Assembly: GCA_050014395.1 (NCBI GenBank)
Contig: JBEKDK010000016.1
Coordinates: 1-64,000, forward strand
Reading direction: 5' to 3'
Origin: DASPOJ01 sp050014395
GTDB lineage: Bacteria > Acidobacteriota > Terriglobia > Acidiferrales > UBA7541
DNA: 64,000 nucleotides
A program made the translations under genes and the position numbers. Below the pieces are notes generated by a model. It was not told the origin of the DNA. It worked only from the letters and a program-made list of their open reading frames with translations, and did not search any database. Each line of letters begins with the position of its first letter. Within the stretch, counting starts at the first letter, position 1. Shown here piece after piece: positions 50,286 to 59,481 of this stretch.

Positions 50286-52784
50286 ATGGCCTTGATGTCC
50301 TGTGAAGTCGCTCTCCCTGTGCCGCTGCGCTCGACGTTCACGTATCTGGTGCCCGAGGCACTGGCGGAGCGCGCTGTGGTCGGTGCGCGCGTGCTGGTTC
50401 CCTTTCGCAATCGAGCGCTGGTCGGCGTGATTGTGGATGTGGCGCGGCGCGCGCCGGAAGGCAAACCCCTCAAGGAATTACACGATGTTCTCGATCTCAC
50501 GCCGGCGTTGCCGCCGCGCGTGGTGGAGCTGGGCCGCTGGGTGGCGAATTACTATTTGGCGCCGGAAGGCGAGGTGTTTCGCGGAATGCTGCCGCCGCAA
50601 ATCGATCTGCGCGCCGACCGCGAACTGCACGTGACGCCGGCGGGGACCGAGCGCTTGCACCTACTGGCCGCGCACGGGAATCGCAGCGAATCGGAAGTGA
50701 ACGAATTGGCGCTGCTGCGCTTGGCCGAAATCGAAGGCAAGCCGGTGCGCGCCGATCGCATCGCGCAGCTGCCGGGCGGCACACGCGCGGCGGAAAGTTT
50801 GCTGCGGCGCGGAATGCTGGAAGCGCGTGAAGTCGCGCGGCGGCGCAAACCGCGCACGCAGCGAATTATTTCTTGGGTCGGCGCGCCACCCGCGGCCGGT
50901 GCCGGAGCAGGCGCCGCGGCCGAAACAGATGCTCAAGGCAAATCGCCGAGCGCAGCGCGCGCGGACGACATCGCGCGCCGGCTGCAACTGGTGCTCAGCG
51001 AACAGACGGGGCCGCTGCCGCTGGCGCAATTGCTGCGGCGCACGGGCGTTTCGCGCGCGGCGGTAGAGCGGTTGGTTCGCAGCGGCACGCTCGCAAGCTG
51101 GGAAGAGCCGCTACCTTCGGCCGCCGCGTTTGAACTCGAATGCGATGAAGCGCCGCCGTCGCATGTCTTGAATGCGGATCAGGTCGCGGTGCTGGGAGAA
51201 ATTCGCGGCTGGATCGAATCACGCGCTTTCACTGTCGGCCTGCTGCACGGAGTGACCGGCAGCGGCAAGACCGAAGTTTATCTGGGCGCGGTGGAAGCGG
51301 CGCTGGCGCAGGGCCGCACGGCGCTCGTGCTGGTGCCGGAAATCGCGCTGACGCTTTGGATGGGGCGCGTGTGCCGCGCGCGATTCGGCTCCGTGGTCGC
51401 GGTGCTGCACAGCGGGCTCGCGGACGTGGAGCGCGTGCGCGAATGGTGGCGCGTGCGTAATGGCGAAGTGCGCGTGGTGGTGGGGACGCGCTCGGCAGTT
51501 TTTGCGCCACTCGAAAATCTCGGCGTCGTGATCGTGGATGAGGAGCAAGAGCCGAGCTACAAGCAGGAAGAAACGCCGCGATATCACGGGCGCGACGTCG
51601 CCGTGGTGCGCGCGAAGATGGAATCGGCGGTGGCGCTGCTGGGCTCGGCCACGCCATCGATGGAAACGTTTCATCACGCGCAGAGAGGACGCTATCGGCT
51701 CTTGCAACTTGGATCGCGCGTCCAGAATCGTCCGATGGCCGCCGTGCAAATCGTGGATTTGCGCGACGACTTCCGCGAGACACACAACGCGGAGCCGGTC
51801 TCCGGCGCGCTGCAAAGCGCGATCGCGCAGCGACTGGAAGAAGGCACGCAAACGGTGCTGCTGGTCAACCGGCGCGGATATTCGTGGTACGCGCTGTGCC
51901 GGAGCTGCGGCGCGTCGATCGAATGCCAGCATTGCAGCATCGCGCTAACGTTTCACAAAGCGCGCGGGCGGCTGGAGTGCCACTACTGCGGATTTTCGCG
52001 CGCGGTACCGAAAGTGTGCCCGAAATGCGGCTCGAAACATCTCTATTTTGTGGGCGCGGGCGCGGAGCAGCTCGAAGAACGATTGAACACACTTTTTCCC
52101 AAGGCGCGCATCGGACGGCTGGACCGCGATACGGCGCGGCAACCGCGGGTTTGGCAGCAATTGCTAGGAGCGTTCGCCGATGGGCGCATCGACGTGTTGG
52201 TGGGAACGCAAATGGTGGCCAAGGGCCACGACTTCCATCGTGTCACGTTAGTCGGTGTGATTTCGGCCGATGCGCAACTGGGCTTGCCCGATTTTCGCGC
52301 CGCCGAAAGAACGTTTGAGTTGCTGACGCAGGTCGCAGGGCGCGCGGGGCGCGGCGAATTGCCGGGGCAGGTGCTGGTGGAGACGTATCATCCGGAGCAT
52401 TACGCGATCGCGCTCGCCGCGCGGCAGGACTATTTTTCGTTTTACGAAAAGGAGCTGCAGTATCGCCGCATGATGCACTATCCGCCGTTCGCGGCGCTGG
52501 CGAGCGTGCTGGTGCGCGACGCGCGTCTGGAAAACGCGGTGAAATGGTCGCGCGAAATCGAGCGATATTTCGCCGGCGCGGCTGCGGGCGGCGTGCGCGT
52601 GCTGGGACCCGCGCCGGCGCCGCTGGCGCGCTTGCGCAAGGAATATCGATTTCAATTCTTGCTGAAATCGCCTCGGCGGACGGAGTTGGGGCGCTTGCTG
52701 CGCGGCGCGCTCGATCACTGTTCGCGCAAGGAAATTCCCCAGAAGGCCGTGCTCGTGGATGTGGATCCGCTCAGTTTGATGTGA
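50286..52784 (+). CDS. priA: Primosomal protein N' (replication restart helicase)
   Basis: 832 residues from the ATG at 50286; the frame opens at a GTG (50244) and another ATG is 3 codons on, so the exact start is uncertain. N-terminal DNA-binding domain (VALPVPLRSTFTYLVPE), Walker A GVTGSGKTEVY, motif II DEEQEPSYKQ (DEEQ instead of the usual DEEH), and eight zinc-binding Cys in four pairs (CRSC, CQHC, CHYC, CPKC). Then motifs V-VI (QMVAKGHDFHRVTLVGVISA, TQVAGRAGRG). A 3'-5' helicase that reloads the replisome at stalled forks. Monocistronic. Confidence 0.95.
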   Translation: MALMSCEVALPVPLRSTFTYLVPEALAERAVVGARVLVPFRNRALVGVIVDVARRAPEGKPLKELHDVLDLTPALPPRVVELGRWVANYYLAPEGEVFRGMLPPQIDLRADRELHVTPAGTERLHLLAAHGNRSESEVNELALLRLAEIEGKPVRADRIAQLPGGTRAAESLLRRGMLEAREVARRRKPRTQRIISWVGAPPAAGAGAGAAAETDAQGKSPSAARADDIARRLQLVLSEQTGPLPLAQLLRRTGVSRAAVERLVRSGTLASWEEPLPSAAAFELECDEAPPSHVLNADQVAVLGEIRGWIESRAFTVGLLHGVTGSGKTEVYLGAVEAALAQGRTALVLVPEIALTLWMGRVCRARFGSVVAVLHSGLADVERVREWWRVRNGEVRVVVGTRSAVFAPLENLGVVIVDEEQEPSYKQEETPRYHGRDVAVVRAKMESAVALLGSATPSMETFHHAQRGRYRLLQLGSRVQNRPMAAVQIVDLRDDFRETHNAEPVSGALQSAIAQRLEEGTQTVLLVNRRGYSWYALCRSCGASIECQHCSIALTFHKARGRLECHYCGFSRAVPKVCPKCGSKHLYFVGAGAEQLEERLNTLFPKARIGRLDRDTARQPRVWQQLLGAFADGRIDVLVGTQMVAKGHDFHRVTLVGVISADAQLGLPDFRAAERTFELLTQVAGRAGRGELPGQVLVETYHPEHYAIALAARQDYFSFYEKELQYRRMMHYPPFAALASVLVRDARLENAVKWSREIERYFAGAAAGGVRVLGPAPAPLARLRKEYRFQFLLKSPRRTELGRLLRGALDHCSRKEIPQKAVLVDVDPLSLM

Positions 52785-52799
52785 AGGCGCGAACGAGAT

Positions 52800-53798
52800 T
52801 TAGTTGGTGACGACAATCGGCGCGGGCAGAAAACATAAGACGAACATCGCGAGCGCAACGATCGACCACGCCATGCGGCGGGCGCCGAGCGGCTGCCAGG
52901 GATTGATTAGCGGCGGATGGCGGAACCTCAGCGCGAGCAACAGCACGGCCCACGCCAGCCATCCCCACCAAAACCAAATCGCGAGCGGTACCAGTGCCAG
53001 CGCCACGGCCAGCGAGATGCGCGCGTGCCGCCGCGCATCCAGCGAGTAGAGAATGTGCCCGCCATCGAGTTGGCCCGCGGGAATTAAATTGAGCGACGTC
53101 GCGAACAATCCTACCCACGCGGCGCGCGCGATGGGATGAAGCAGGACGTCTCCCGACTTCACGCCCGGCTTCAGCCACGCCAACAAGAATCGTAGCGCCA
53201 GTGGATCGCCGAAATGGATCGCGGCGCTGGACGCGACGCCGGGAATTACTTTGGAATGCGCAATGCCGAAGGCCAGCGCCGGAATCGCCAGACAAAACCC
53301 GACGAACGGACCAGAGATGCCGACATCGAACAGCGCGCCGCGCGTCGGGATCGGCGAGCGAATGCGAATGAAGGCGCCGAGCGTGCCGATCAAAGTGGGC
53401 GCGGGGATGAAGTAGGGATAACTCGCGTCGATGCCGTAAGCGCGGCAGGCAAAAAAATGGCCAAGCTCGTGCGCCAGCAAAATTCCGAGCAGCGTGAACG
53501 CAAATGGAATTCCCGGCGCGAGAAGACTGGGGTGCGCGAGAAGTTTCAGATACAGCGAAAAGAATTCGCCGAAGTCGGGACTCTCACCCACGGCGTAGGC
53601 GCGCGCAAATTGCACGCCGACGGCGAGCGTCGAAACCAGCGTCAGCAGAAATAGCAGAAGGGCGACTGCGAATTGCTTGTGATGCGGGGCGCGCGGGCCC
53701 ACTTCCAAGTAAGGTGGTGCGGGCACGGGCGCAGGCGGCGGCCACACGCGGGTCCAAACCTCGACTGGAATTTTGATGTGGTCGTTTTCGTGATTCAT
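52800..53798 (-). CDS. Site-2 protease family (M50) membrane metalloprotease
   Basis: 332 residues. After a Pro-rich cytoplasmic N-terminus come six or so TM helices. Zinc motif HELGH in LLAHELGHFFACRAYG, with the second zinc ligand in LIPAGQLDGGHILYSLD (LDGGH). M50 enzymes cut membrane proteins within the bilayer, usually in envelope-stress signalling or general membrane proteolysis. Convergent with priA (15-base gap) and 84 bases downstream of the HU gene, same strand. Confidence 0.92.
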   Translation of the reverse strand: MNHENDHIKIPVEVWTRVWPPPAPVPAPPYLEVGPRAPHHKQFAVALLLFLLTLVSTLAVGVQFARAYAVGESPDFGEFFSLYLKLLAHPSLLAPGIPFAFTLLGILLAHELGHFFACRAYGIDASYPYFIPAPTLIGTLGAFIRIRSPIPTRGALFDVGISGPFVGFCLAIPALAFGIAHSKVIPGVASSAAIHFGDPLALRFLLAWLKPGVKSGDVLLHPIARAAWVGLFATSLNLIPAGQLDGGHILYSLDARRHARISLAVALALVPLAIWFWWGWLAWAVLLLALRFRHPPLINPWQPLGARRMAWSIVALAMFVLCFLPAPIVVTN

Positions 53799-53882
53799 GG
53801 ACTTGCGCGCGAGAATCGGCGGAAGGCTCTGGCTCGAGCCGACTCAAATTTCGCAAACGTTTCGGAGAACGGCAAGCGCGGT

Positions 53883-54152
53883 CTATACCAGCTCCTGCAA
53901 TTCCTTGCCGGGCTTGAAGCGCACGGCCTTGCCAGGGGGGATGCTGACTTCCTGGCCGGTACGCGGGTTGCGGCCGATGCCCGTCTTGCGCGGCTTGACG
54001 CCGAAGACGCCGAATCTGCGCAGCTCAATTCGCTCGCCGCGGCCCAGGGCTTTTTTCATCGCGTCGAAAACAGTTTCAACGGCTTGTTCGGCCCGCGTGC
54101 GGCTCACACCGGTCTTATTGACCACAGCGTTGACGATATCGAGCTTGATCAT
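53883..54152 (-). CDS. HU/IHF family DNA-binding protein
   Basis: 89 residues; GGAGGGAGCC directly before the ATG. HU/IHF fold: N-terminal helices (LDIVNAVVNKTGVSRTRAEQ), the helix cap GERIELRRFGVF, and the DNA-clasping arm VKPRKTGIGRNPRTGQEVSI with the intercalating Pro, then AVRFKPGKELQ. Closest to IHF-alpha-like members (RNPRTGQ). Bends DNA and organises the nucleoid. Probably its own transcription unit. Confidence 0.93.
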   Translation of the reverse strand: MIKLDIVNAVVNKTGVSRTRAEQAVETVFDAMKKALGRGERIELRRFGVFGVKPRKTGIGRNPRTGQEVSIPPGKAVRFKPGKELQELV

Positions 54153-54414
54153 GGCTCCCTCCGGCTTGGGAAACGGAAGCCTATGCTAGACAGGAGGTTG
54201 CGGGTTGTCAAGGCAATGCGGTGGCCAGCGAACTGGACCGCCCCCGGCGCTGGGATCGAACTGCACGGAGCGAATTGCTGTGGTAAGATGCGCTTCCTTC
54301 GAAGATGGCGGGCGCGCGGCAAGCCGGGACAATTTCCGGTGGCCACGACGAAGAGAACCACAAAGGCGATAAATTCGCGCACGCCGAAATCAGGAAAGCA
54401 CACGGGAGGCACGC
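54153..54414. other. Divergent intergenic region, HU / dcd
   Basis: 262 bases between outward-reading genes; holds the ribosome sites of both (GGAGGGAGCC for HU; GGGAGGCACGC for dcd) and presumably both promoters, not confidently located. No other gene seen. Confidence 0.4.
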
Positions 54415-54969
54415 ATGTCGGTCAAGCCCGACCGCTGGATTCGCCGCATGGCGCTTGAGCACAAGATGATCGAGCCGTTCGAGGATCGCCAGGTGCGCGA
54501 CGGCGTGATCAGTTACGGCGTATCGAGCTATGGCTACGACATCCGCGTGGCCGACGAATTCCGCATTTTCACGAATGTGAACTCGACGATCGTGGACCCG
54601 AAGAATTTCGATCCGAAATCTTTCGTGGAGTTTCGCGGCTCCGTTTGCATCATTCCGCCGAATTCGTTCGCGCTGGGACGCTCCGTGGAATATTTTCGCA
54701 TCCCGCGCAACGTGCTGACGATTTGCGTGGGCAAGTCCACCTACGCGCGCTGCGGAATCATCGTCAATGTCACGCCGTTCGAGCCGGAGTGGGAAGGCTT
54801 CGTGACGCTCGAAATCAGCAACACCACTCCCCTGCCCGCCAAAATTTATGCCAACGAAGGCCTGTGCCAGGTGATCTTTTTCGCCTCCGATGAAGAGTGC
54901 GAAGTGTCGTACAAAGATAAAAAGGGCAAATACCAATCGCAGCAAGGAATCGTCCTGCCGCGATTGTAG
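54415..54969 (+). CDS. dcd: dCTP deaminase
   Basis: 184 residues; GGGAGG upstream of the ATG. Deaminates dCTP to dUTP, feeding dTTP synthesis. Trimeric dUTPase-like fold: SYGVSSYGYDIRVADEF, VGKSTYARCGIIVNVTPFEP with the catalytic Glu in EPEWEGFVTLEISN, and NEGLCQVIFF. Usual length (about 185-190) for the monofunctional type. Converges with the MacB-like permease gene. Confidence 0.96.
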   Translation: MSVKPDRWIRRMALEHKMIEPFEDRQVRDGVISYGVSSYGYDIRVADEFRIFTNVNSTIVDPKNFDPKSFVEFRGSVCIIPPNSFALGRSVEYFRIPRNVLTICVGKSTYARCGIIVNVTPFEPEWEGFVTLEISNTTPLPAKIYANEGLCQVIFFASDEECEVSYKDKKGKYQSQQGIVLPRL

Positions 54970-55012
54970 CGCGCGACTTCCCGCGCGTGGCAAGCCACAA
55001 CGGCCACCGCCC

Positions 55013-57673
55013 TTATTCGTAACGCAACGCCGCCAACGGATCCATGCACATCGCGCGACGCGCTGGGACGTAGCATGCCAGCATGGCGATCCCCGCAAGA
55101 GCCAATGTGCCGACACAGAAGATCAAAAGGTCCGTCGCGCCCACACCGAAGAGCAAACTTGCAAGAAGCTTGGCAAGCGCTAAAGCCGCGGGCAAGCCAA
55201 TTAGGACTCCAATGCCCGTGAGAATCGCTCCACGCCTGAGGAGCATTGCGAGAACATCGCGCCGCTCGGCGCCGAGGGCCATGCGGATGCCGATTTCGTG
55301 CGTCCGCTCAGCGACCGCGTAAGCCATCACTCCGTAAACTCCCAGTGCGGCGAGAAGCAAGGCCATCGCCCCCATCACCGACAGCATCACCGCGACATAC
55401 GACAACCCGATCACGGAATCGTGAATCACTTTCGCTTCGGTGGCGATGTCGAAAACAGGTTGATCCGGATCGACGCTCGCAATTTGGCTTCGGATGGCAG
55501 GGACGAGCGTCATCGGGTCGCCAGCACTGCGCACTACGAAGTACGAATACGACCGCGGAACCTGCTGATACGGCATGTAAATAGCCGGGCGATCGACGCA
55601 AGTAGTCCATACGTACTGCATTTGCCCGACGACTCCCACGATCGTGGCCCAAGGATCATCCGAATCATCGTGACCTTGTTTGATCCGTTGCCCAAGCGGG
55701 TCTTCTCCGGGGAAGTAGCGACGCGCAAAATCTTCGCTGATAATCGCGACCGGCGGCGCGCCCTGACCATCCTGGTCGGCGAATTCCCGGCCCGCGCGCA
55801 ACGAAAGATTCATGGTGCGGAAGAAATCGCGGCCCACGCTTTGTACATAAGCTTCCTGGAATTCTCCCGGTTGTATGGGCTTGCCCTGAATGCTAAAAGC
55901 GTGGGATCCGAAACAATCGCAATAAGGGAGTCCGGTCGCTACTGTGGCGGAACGAACCTCCGGAAGCGCTTGGAGGCGCGCCAGGGACTGGTCATAGAAT
56001 GCCGCGCGCTGCGGCGCGAGTTTGTATTTCGATTCGGGAAGCTGAATGCGTAGTGTCAGCAACGCTTCGGGGCGGAGAGTGCGCTGGACTTGAAAAAGTT
56101 CACGCACTCCCTTGGTCATCAAGCCGGCGCCGATCATAAGCACGAGGGAGAGTGCCACTTCCGCGATCACGAATGCGTCGCGCAGGCGATGGCGGGCCCG
56201 CCCCGCAGTTGCGCCGCGTCCCCCTTCCTTCAATTGCTCGACGATTCCGGGCATCGAAATTCTGAGCGCCGGCGCAATTCCCGCAAGGATGCCCGCGAAC
56301 AAGGCAATTCCAAGGGAGAAGAAAAGCGTCCACTTATCGATGTGAATCGTACGCCAGAACGGAAGATATCTTTCGACTTCCGCGGGCATGGCTCCGACTA
56401 TCAAGTGAAGCTGCCATTGAGCTAGCACCAAACCGAATACACACCCACCAAGACCGAGTAACACGCTTTCCATTAAGAGCAAGCGGACCATTCGCCAGCG
56501 GCTAGCCCCCATGGCCATGCGCACGGCAATCTCTTTCCTTCGTGCCGTCGAACGGGCCAGCAACAAATTGGCCACATTCGCGCAAACGATGAGCAGAATA
56601 AACATCGCCGCTACCAGAGATATCCGGCTGTACTCCTTGCCAAGGGACCCACCCACGAATTCCGTGACAGGAATCACGCGCACTCCCCAGCCCTTGTCGA
56701 ACGCCGGATATTCTTGTGCCAGACGCTCCGCGATTGCCGACATTTCCGCCTGCGCCTCCGCCAGCGTCGCGCCAGGCTTGAGACGCGTAACGATGCTTAG
56801 GAAATGATCGTCGCGGATGTTTTTCTCTTTTTCGTCCATGGCCATCGGAAGCCAGAGCTGTGCGCCATAAGGCGGAAACCGGAAGTCGTCACCCATTACT
56901 CCGACGATTGTGATGGTTCTGCCGTCGAGCTGAATCGTCTTGCCCACTACGCCCGGGTCCCCGCCGAAACTGCTCTTCCACAGCCCGTAACTCAGGACGG
57001 CTTCCTGATCTCGTCCAGGCTGGTCTTCTTCACGACGAAACGTGCGCCCGAGAATGGGCTGGACTTCGAGCGTTGGGAAGAAATCCGAGGAGACGCGATA
57101 TGCCGTGAGTTTTTGCGGGACGCCCGCACCGGTCATGCTGATGTCCGCTCCTGAAAACACGGCCATGGGATCGAAGGAGTGGCTACGCCGGCTCCAATCA
57201 AAGAAGTCGGCGGGAGCAACTTGGTTGTGCATGAGCGGAGATTGGCCCGGAAACAAGCTCATGACCATCACGACGCGATCAAGTCCAGGAAATGAAACCG
57301 GCCTCCAAAGAAAAACGCTCGCAACACTGAACGTCGCCGTGTTGGCGCCGATGCCGAGCGCGAGCGTAAGTATGGCGGCTGCGGTGAATCCTGGGCTCTT
57401 CCGCAGCGTACGCGCGCTGAAGCGCGCGTCCGCTATAAGCGATTCCAACAATGGCAGACCACGATGATCGCGCACCGCCTCCTTGGTCTGCTCCACGCCG
57501 CCCAGCGCGATTCTTGCCGCGCGCCGCGCTTCCTCACGTGGCATCCCGCGCTGCACGTTTTCTTCGGCCATCATTTCCAGATGAGCCTGAAGTTCTTCGT
57601 CCAGCTCTGCATCCATCTGCCGCTTGGAAAACAGCTCTCGAATTCGCCGGATTATCACCCGTAGCCAGGTCAC
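55013..57673 (-). CDS. MacB-like ABC transporter permease (acidobacterial orphan duplicated permease, ADOP)
   Basis: 886 residues from a GTG at 57673 with GGGGAGG upstream. N-terminal cytoplasmic segment (about 1-75, DAELDEELQAHLEMMAEENV then RRAARIALGGVEQTKEAVRD) typical of ADOP proteins, then two FtsX/MacB_PCD halves, each with a TM helix (first at about 97-118), a periplasmic domain and a three-helix FtsX unit (about 370-490 and 765-880). No ATPase domain or adjacent ATPase gene. Proposed to form pumps with separate ATPases; substrate unknown. Starts 3 bases after the PadR stop, so regulated together. Confidence 0.93.
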   Translation of the reverse strand: MTWLRVIIRRIRELFSKRQMDAELDEELQAHLEMMAEENVQRGMPREEARRAARIALGGVEQTKEAVRDHRGLPLLESLIADARFSARTLRKSPGFTAAAILTLALGIGANTATFSVASVFLWRPVSFPGLDRVVMVMSLFPGQSPLMHNQVAPADFFDWSRRSHSFDPMAVFSGADISMTGAGVPQKLTAYRVSSDFFPTLEVQPILGRTFRREEDQPGRDQEAVLSYGLWKSSFGGDPGVVGKTIQLDGRTITIVGVMGDDFRFPPYGAQLWLPMAMDEKEKNIRDDHFLSIVTRLKPGATLAEAQAEMSAIAERLAQEYPAFDKGWGVRVIPVTEFVGGSLGKEYSRISLVAAMFILLIVCANVANLLLARSTARRKEIAVRMAMGASRWRMVRLLLMESVLLGLGGCVFGLVLAQWQLHLIVGAMPAEVERYLPFWRTIHIDKWTLFFSLGIALFAGILAGIAPALRISMPGIVEQLKEGGRGATAGRARHRLRDAFVIAEVALSLVLMIGAGLMTKGVRELFQVQRTLRPEALLTLRIQLPESKYKLAPQRAAFYDQSLARLQALPEVRSATVATGLPYCDCFGSHAFSIQGKPIQPGEFQEAYVQSVGRDFFRTMNLSLRAGREFADQDGQGAPPVAIISEDFARRYFPGEDPLGQRIKQGHDDSDDPWATIVGVVGQMQYVWTTCVDRPAIYMPYQQVPRSYSYFVVRSAGDPMTLVPAIRSQIASVDPDQPVFDIATEAKVIHDSVIGLSYVAVMLSVMGAMALLLAALGVYGVMAYAVAERTHEIGIRMALGAERRDVLAMLLRRGAILTGIGVLIGLPAALALAKLLASLLFGVGATDLLIFCVGTLALAGIAMLACYVPARRAMCMDPLAALRYE

Positions 57674-57676
57674 GAT

Positions 57677-58024
57677 TCATGCCTCCCCGGCGCCTTGCAA
57701 TAGGCGCGCGATGACGGAGGCCATGCGCTCCCAGCTCTGCGTTTCGACAGCGAGCTGCTTACGTCCCGTTTTCGTCAGCGAATAAAATCGCGCGCGACGA
57801 TTGTTCGCGGAAACGCCCCAGCTCGATGAAATCCACCCGCGCTGCGCCAGGCGTACGAGCGCCGGGTACAGTGTTCCCTGATTCAATTGAAGCGCAGCGC
57901 CGGACACCTGTTCGATGCGCCGCGCGATGCCAAACCCGTGCAGAGGCCCGAGCGCGTCCAGCGTCTTCAGCACTAGAAGGTCGAGCGTTCCTTGCAGAAT
58001 TTCCGTGCGCGCGTTGGAGGTCAT
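57677..58024 (-). CDS. PadR family transcriptional regulator
   Basis: 115 residues from the ATG at 58024 (AGGAGAGCCCGC upstream; longer frame is not family-like). Winged helix: EILQGTLDLLVLKTLDALGP, LHGFGIARRIEQVSG, LNQGTLYPALVRLAQRGWIS, then YSLTKTGRKQL and a short C-terminal helix (subfamily 2 length). PadR proteins repress a neighbouring gene, often an efflux or ADOP-type permease as here. Its promoter overlaps a perfect inverted repeat (58067-58085). Confidence 0.93.
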   Translation of the reverse strand: MTSNARTEILQGTLDLLVLKTLDALGPLHGFGIARRIEQVSGAALQLNQGTLYPALVRLAQRGWISSSWGVSANNRRARFYSLTKTGRKQLAVETQSWERMASVIARLLQGAGEA

Positions 58025-58044
58025 GCGGGCTCTCCTGTAGGAAA

Positions 58045-58085
58045 TCAACAGGAGCATATGCCGCGCCCTGTTGAATGTCAACAGG
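58045..58085 (-). promoter_or_regulatory. PadR operon promoter overlapped by a perfect inverted repeat
   Basis: CCTGTTGA-ATG-TCAACAGG at 58067-58085 is a perfect 8+8 inverted repeat. On the minus strand it contains the -35 TTGACA (58081-58076), 17 bases from -10 TATGCT (58058-58053). A third half-site copy, TCAACAGG, sits at 58045-58052, about the transcription start. Very likely the autoregulatory PadR operator. Confidence 0.75.
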
Positions 58086-58115
58086 AAATGCAGCGGCGCT
58101 CGCGAGAACCAGGTT

Positions 58116-58805
58116 TTAGTTTTGGCTGGCGGCAATGCCTACGCTGCGGAAGCCGTCGAGAGGACCGGGTTCGGAGGCCTGCTGAGCGCGTGCGAAATCC
58201 GCGGCGTGGCCCCAGCGGCCGGCGAAAACAAAATGCTCGAGCGGATGGCGCTCACGCGGCTTGCGTGCGCCCGCCGCGGAGTCGGCTGCAACATCGGCCG
58301 GATAGCCTAGGGCAATCACTGCAACCGGCTCCCAGCCTTCGGGAATGCCGAGTTTCTCGCGGGCGGCGCGCGGATCGAAGCCGCCCATCGGGCCGGCGAC
58401 CAATCCCAACGCCGTGGCCTGCGTCAAAAGATTCGCGGTGGCCAAGCCAACGTCATGCCAGGCGTGGCGATTCGGCGCGCCGTTGTGCGGATAGGCCGCG
58501 CGCGCCACGGTGACGATCAGGACCGGCGCGTTGGCGGCCCAGCGGCGGTTGATGTCCATCAGCGTGCTGGCGATCGCGTCGTGCTGCGCTGATTGCTCTT
58601 TCGTGGCCACCACGAACGCCCAGGGCTGCGCGTTGTACGAGGAGGGCGCCCAGCGCGCGGCCTCGAGGACGCTGCGCAGCGTGGCCGGCGCGACGGCGCG
58701 CGGCGAGAACGCCCGAGAGCTTTCTCTACGTGCGAGAACATCGTGGATCGGGAGCTCTGCTTCCATCACATTCGGCGTGCTTGGATTGCTATGCGTGGTG
58801 TTCAT
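58116..58805 (-). CDS. Nitroreductase family protein
   Basis: 229 residues; AAGGAGAAACACG before the ATG. FMN-dependent fold: RRESSRAFSPRAVAPATLRS, ARWAPSSYNAQPWAFVV, later AWHDVGLATANLLTQATALG and MGGFDPRAAREKLGIP. These flavoproteins reduce nitro groups, quinones or similar with NAD(P)H; the natural substrate here is unknown. Same strand as MarR and SDR genes but separated from MarR by 82 bases, so MarR control is possible. Confidence 0.9.
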   Translation of the reverse strand: MNTTHSNPSTPNVMEAELPIHDVLARRESSRAFSPRAVAPATLRSVLEAARWAPSSYNAQPWAFVVATKEQSAQHDAIASTLMDINRRWAANAPVLIVTVARAAYPHNGAPNRHAWHDVGLATANLLTQATALGLVAGPMGGFDPRAAREKLGIPEGWEPVAVIALGYPADVAADSAAGARKPRERHPLEHFVFAGRWGHAADFARAQQASEPGPLDGFRSVGIAASQN

Positions 58806-58887
58806 CGTGTTTCTCCTTGCGGCCCGGGCCGCGGCAAAATGCGCCTCGTGCCGTTGTTCGTTATAACGACTATTTGTGCCAAAAAAA

Positions 58888-59436
58888 TCATGCCCCTGCC
58901 TTGGAGGAACCGGCCGCCTTCGTGCAGGCCGGCAATTCCCATTTCGCCCTCAGATTCGCGAGAAGCTTTGCCAGTTCCCCCAATTGATCGGCGGGAATCG
59001 CCGCGAACTGCCGCTTGTGCAACGCGCACAGTGGCGCATCCAATTCGCTCAAAACTTGCAGGCCCTCGGCGGTGATGCGCGTTTTCACGACGCGGCGATC
59101 TTCCTGCTGCCGCTCGCGTGCGATCAGGCCGCGCGTCTCCAGGCGATCGAGCAAGCGCGTGATGTCAGGATCGTGAGTGATCATCCGGCCGCCCACTTCC
59201 CCACAGGCCAAGCCGGCTGCGCCCGCGCCGCGCAGGATCCGCAGGACGTTGAACTGCGAATTGGAAAGATCGAACGGTTTCAGAATCTCCTCAGCATCGC
59301 GCACGAGCGCTCCGTTCAAACGCAGCAGGTCTAAGAACACTTGCTGTTCCAGCGACGCGGCGTGCGCAGGCGTGGCTGCGCGTGTAGCGGTCGCCTTCCG
59401 TGAACCAGTTGCTCGCGAACTCATTGCGCGTGTCAT
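58888..59436 (-). CDS. MarR family transcriptional regulator
   Basis: 182 residues from the ATG at 59436; the transcript likely starts about two bases upstream, so this may be a leaderless message (alternative ATG 59424). MarR winged helix: LNGALVRDAEEILKPFDLSN, FNVLRILRGAGAAGLACGE, MITHDPDITRLLDRLETRGL, RVVKTRITAEGLQVL. The sequence before the HTH (to about residue 30) is basic and Ala/Ser-rich. MarR repressors respond to phenolics or oxidants. The promoter overlaps an operator-like palindrome. Nitroreductase and SDR genes on the same strand are plausible targets. Confidence 0.9.
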   Translation of the reverse strand: MTRAMSSRATGSRKATATRAATPAHAASLEQQVFLDLLRLNGALVRDAEEILKPFDLSNSQFNVLRILRGAGAAGLACGEVGGRMITHDPDITRLLDRLETRGLIARERQQEDRRVVKTRITAEGLQVLSELDAPLCALHKRQFAAIPADQLGELAKLLANLRAKWELPACTKAAGSSKAGA

Positions 59437-59444
59437 CGAGCAAG

Positions 59445-59473
59445 ATAATATTCGTTGCAACGATTATTGTCAA
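59445..59473 (-). promoter_or_regulatory. MarR promoter with overlapping operator-like palindrome
   Basis: Minus strand: -35 TTGACA (59473-59468), 17-base spacer, -10 TATTAT (59450-59445), an excellent sigma-70 match. The spacer contains an 11+11 inverted repeat with one mismatched pair (59447-59468) centred on CGTTGCAACG. Transcription should start near 59438, at the ATG. The promoter begins inside the 9-base gap after the SDR gene's stop. Confidence 0.75.
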
Positions 59474-59481
59474 GAGGAAAG

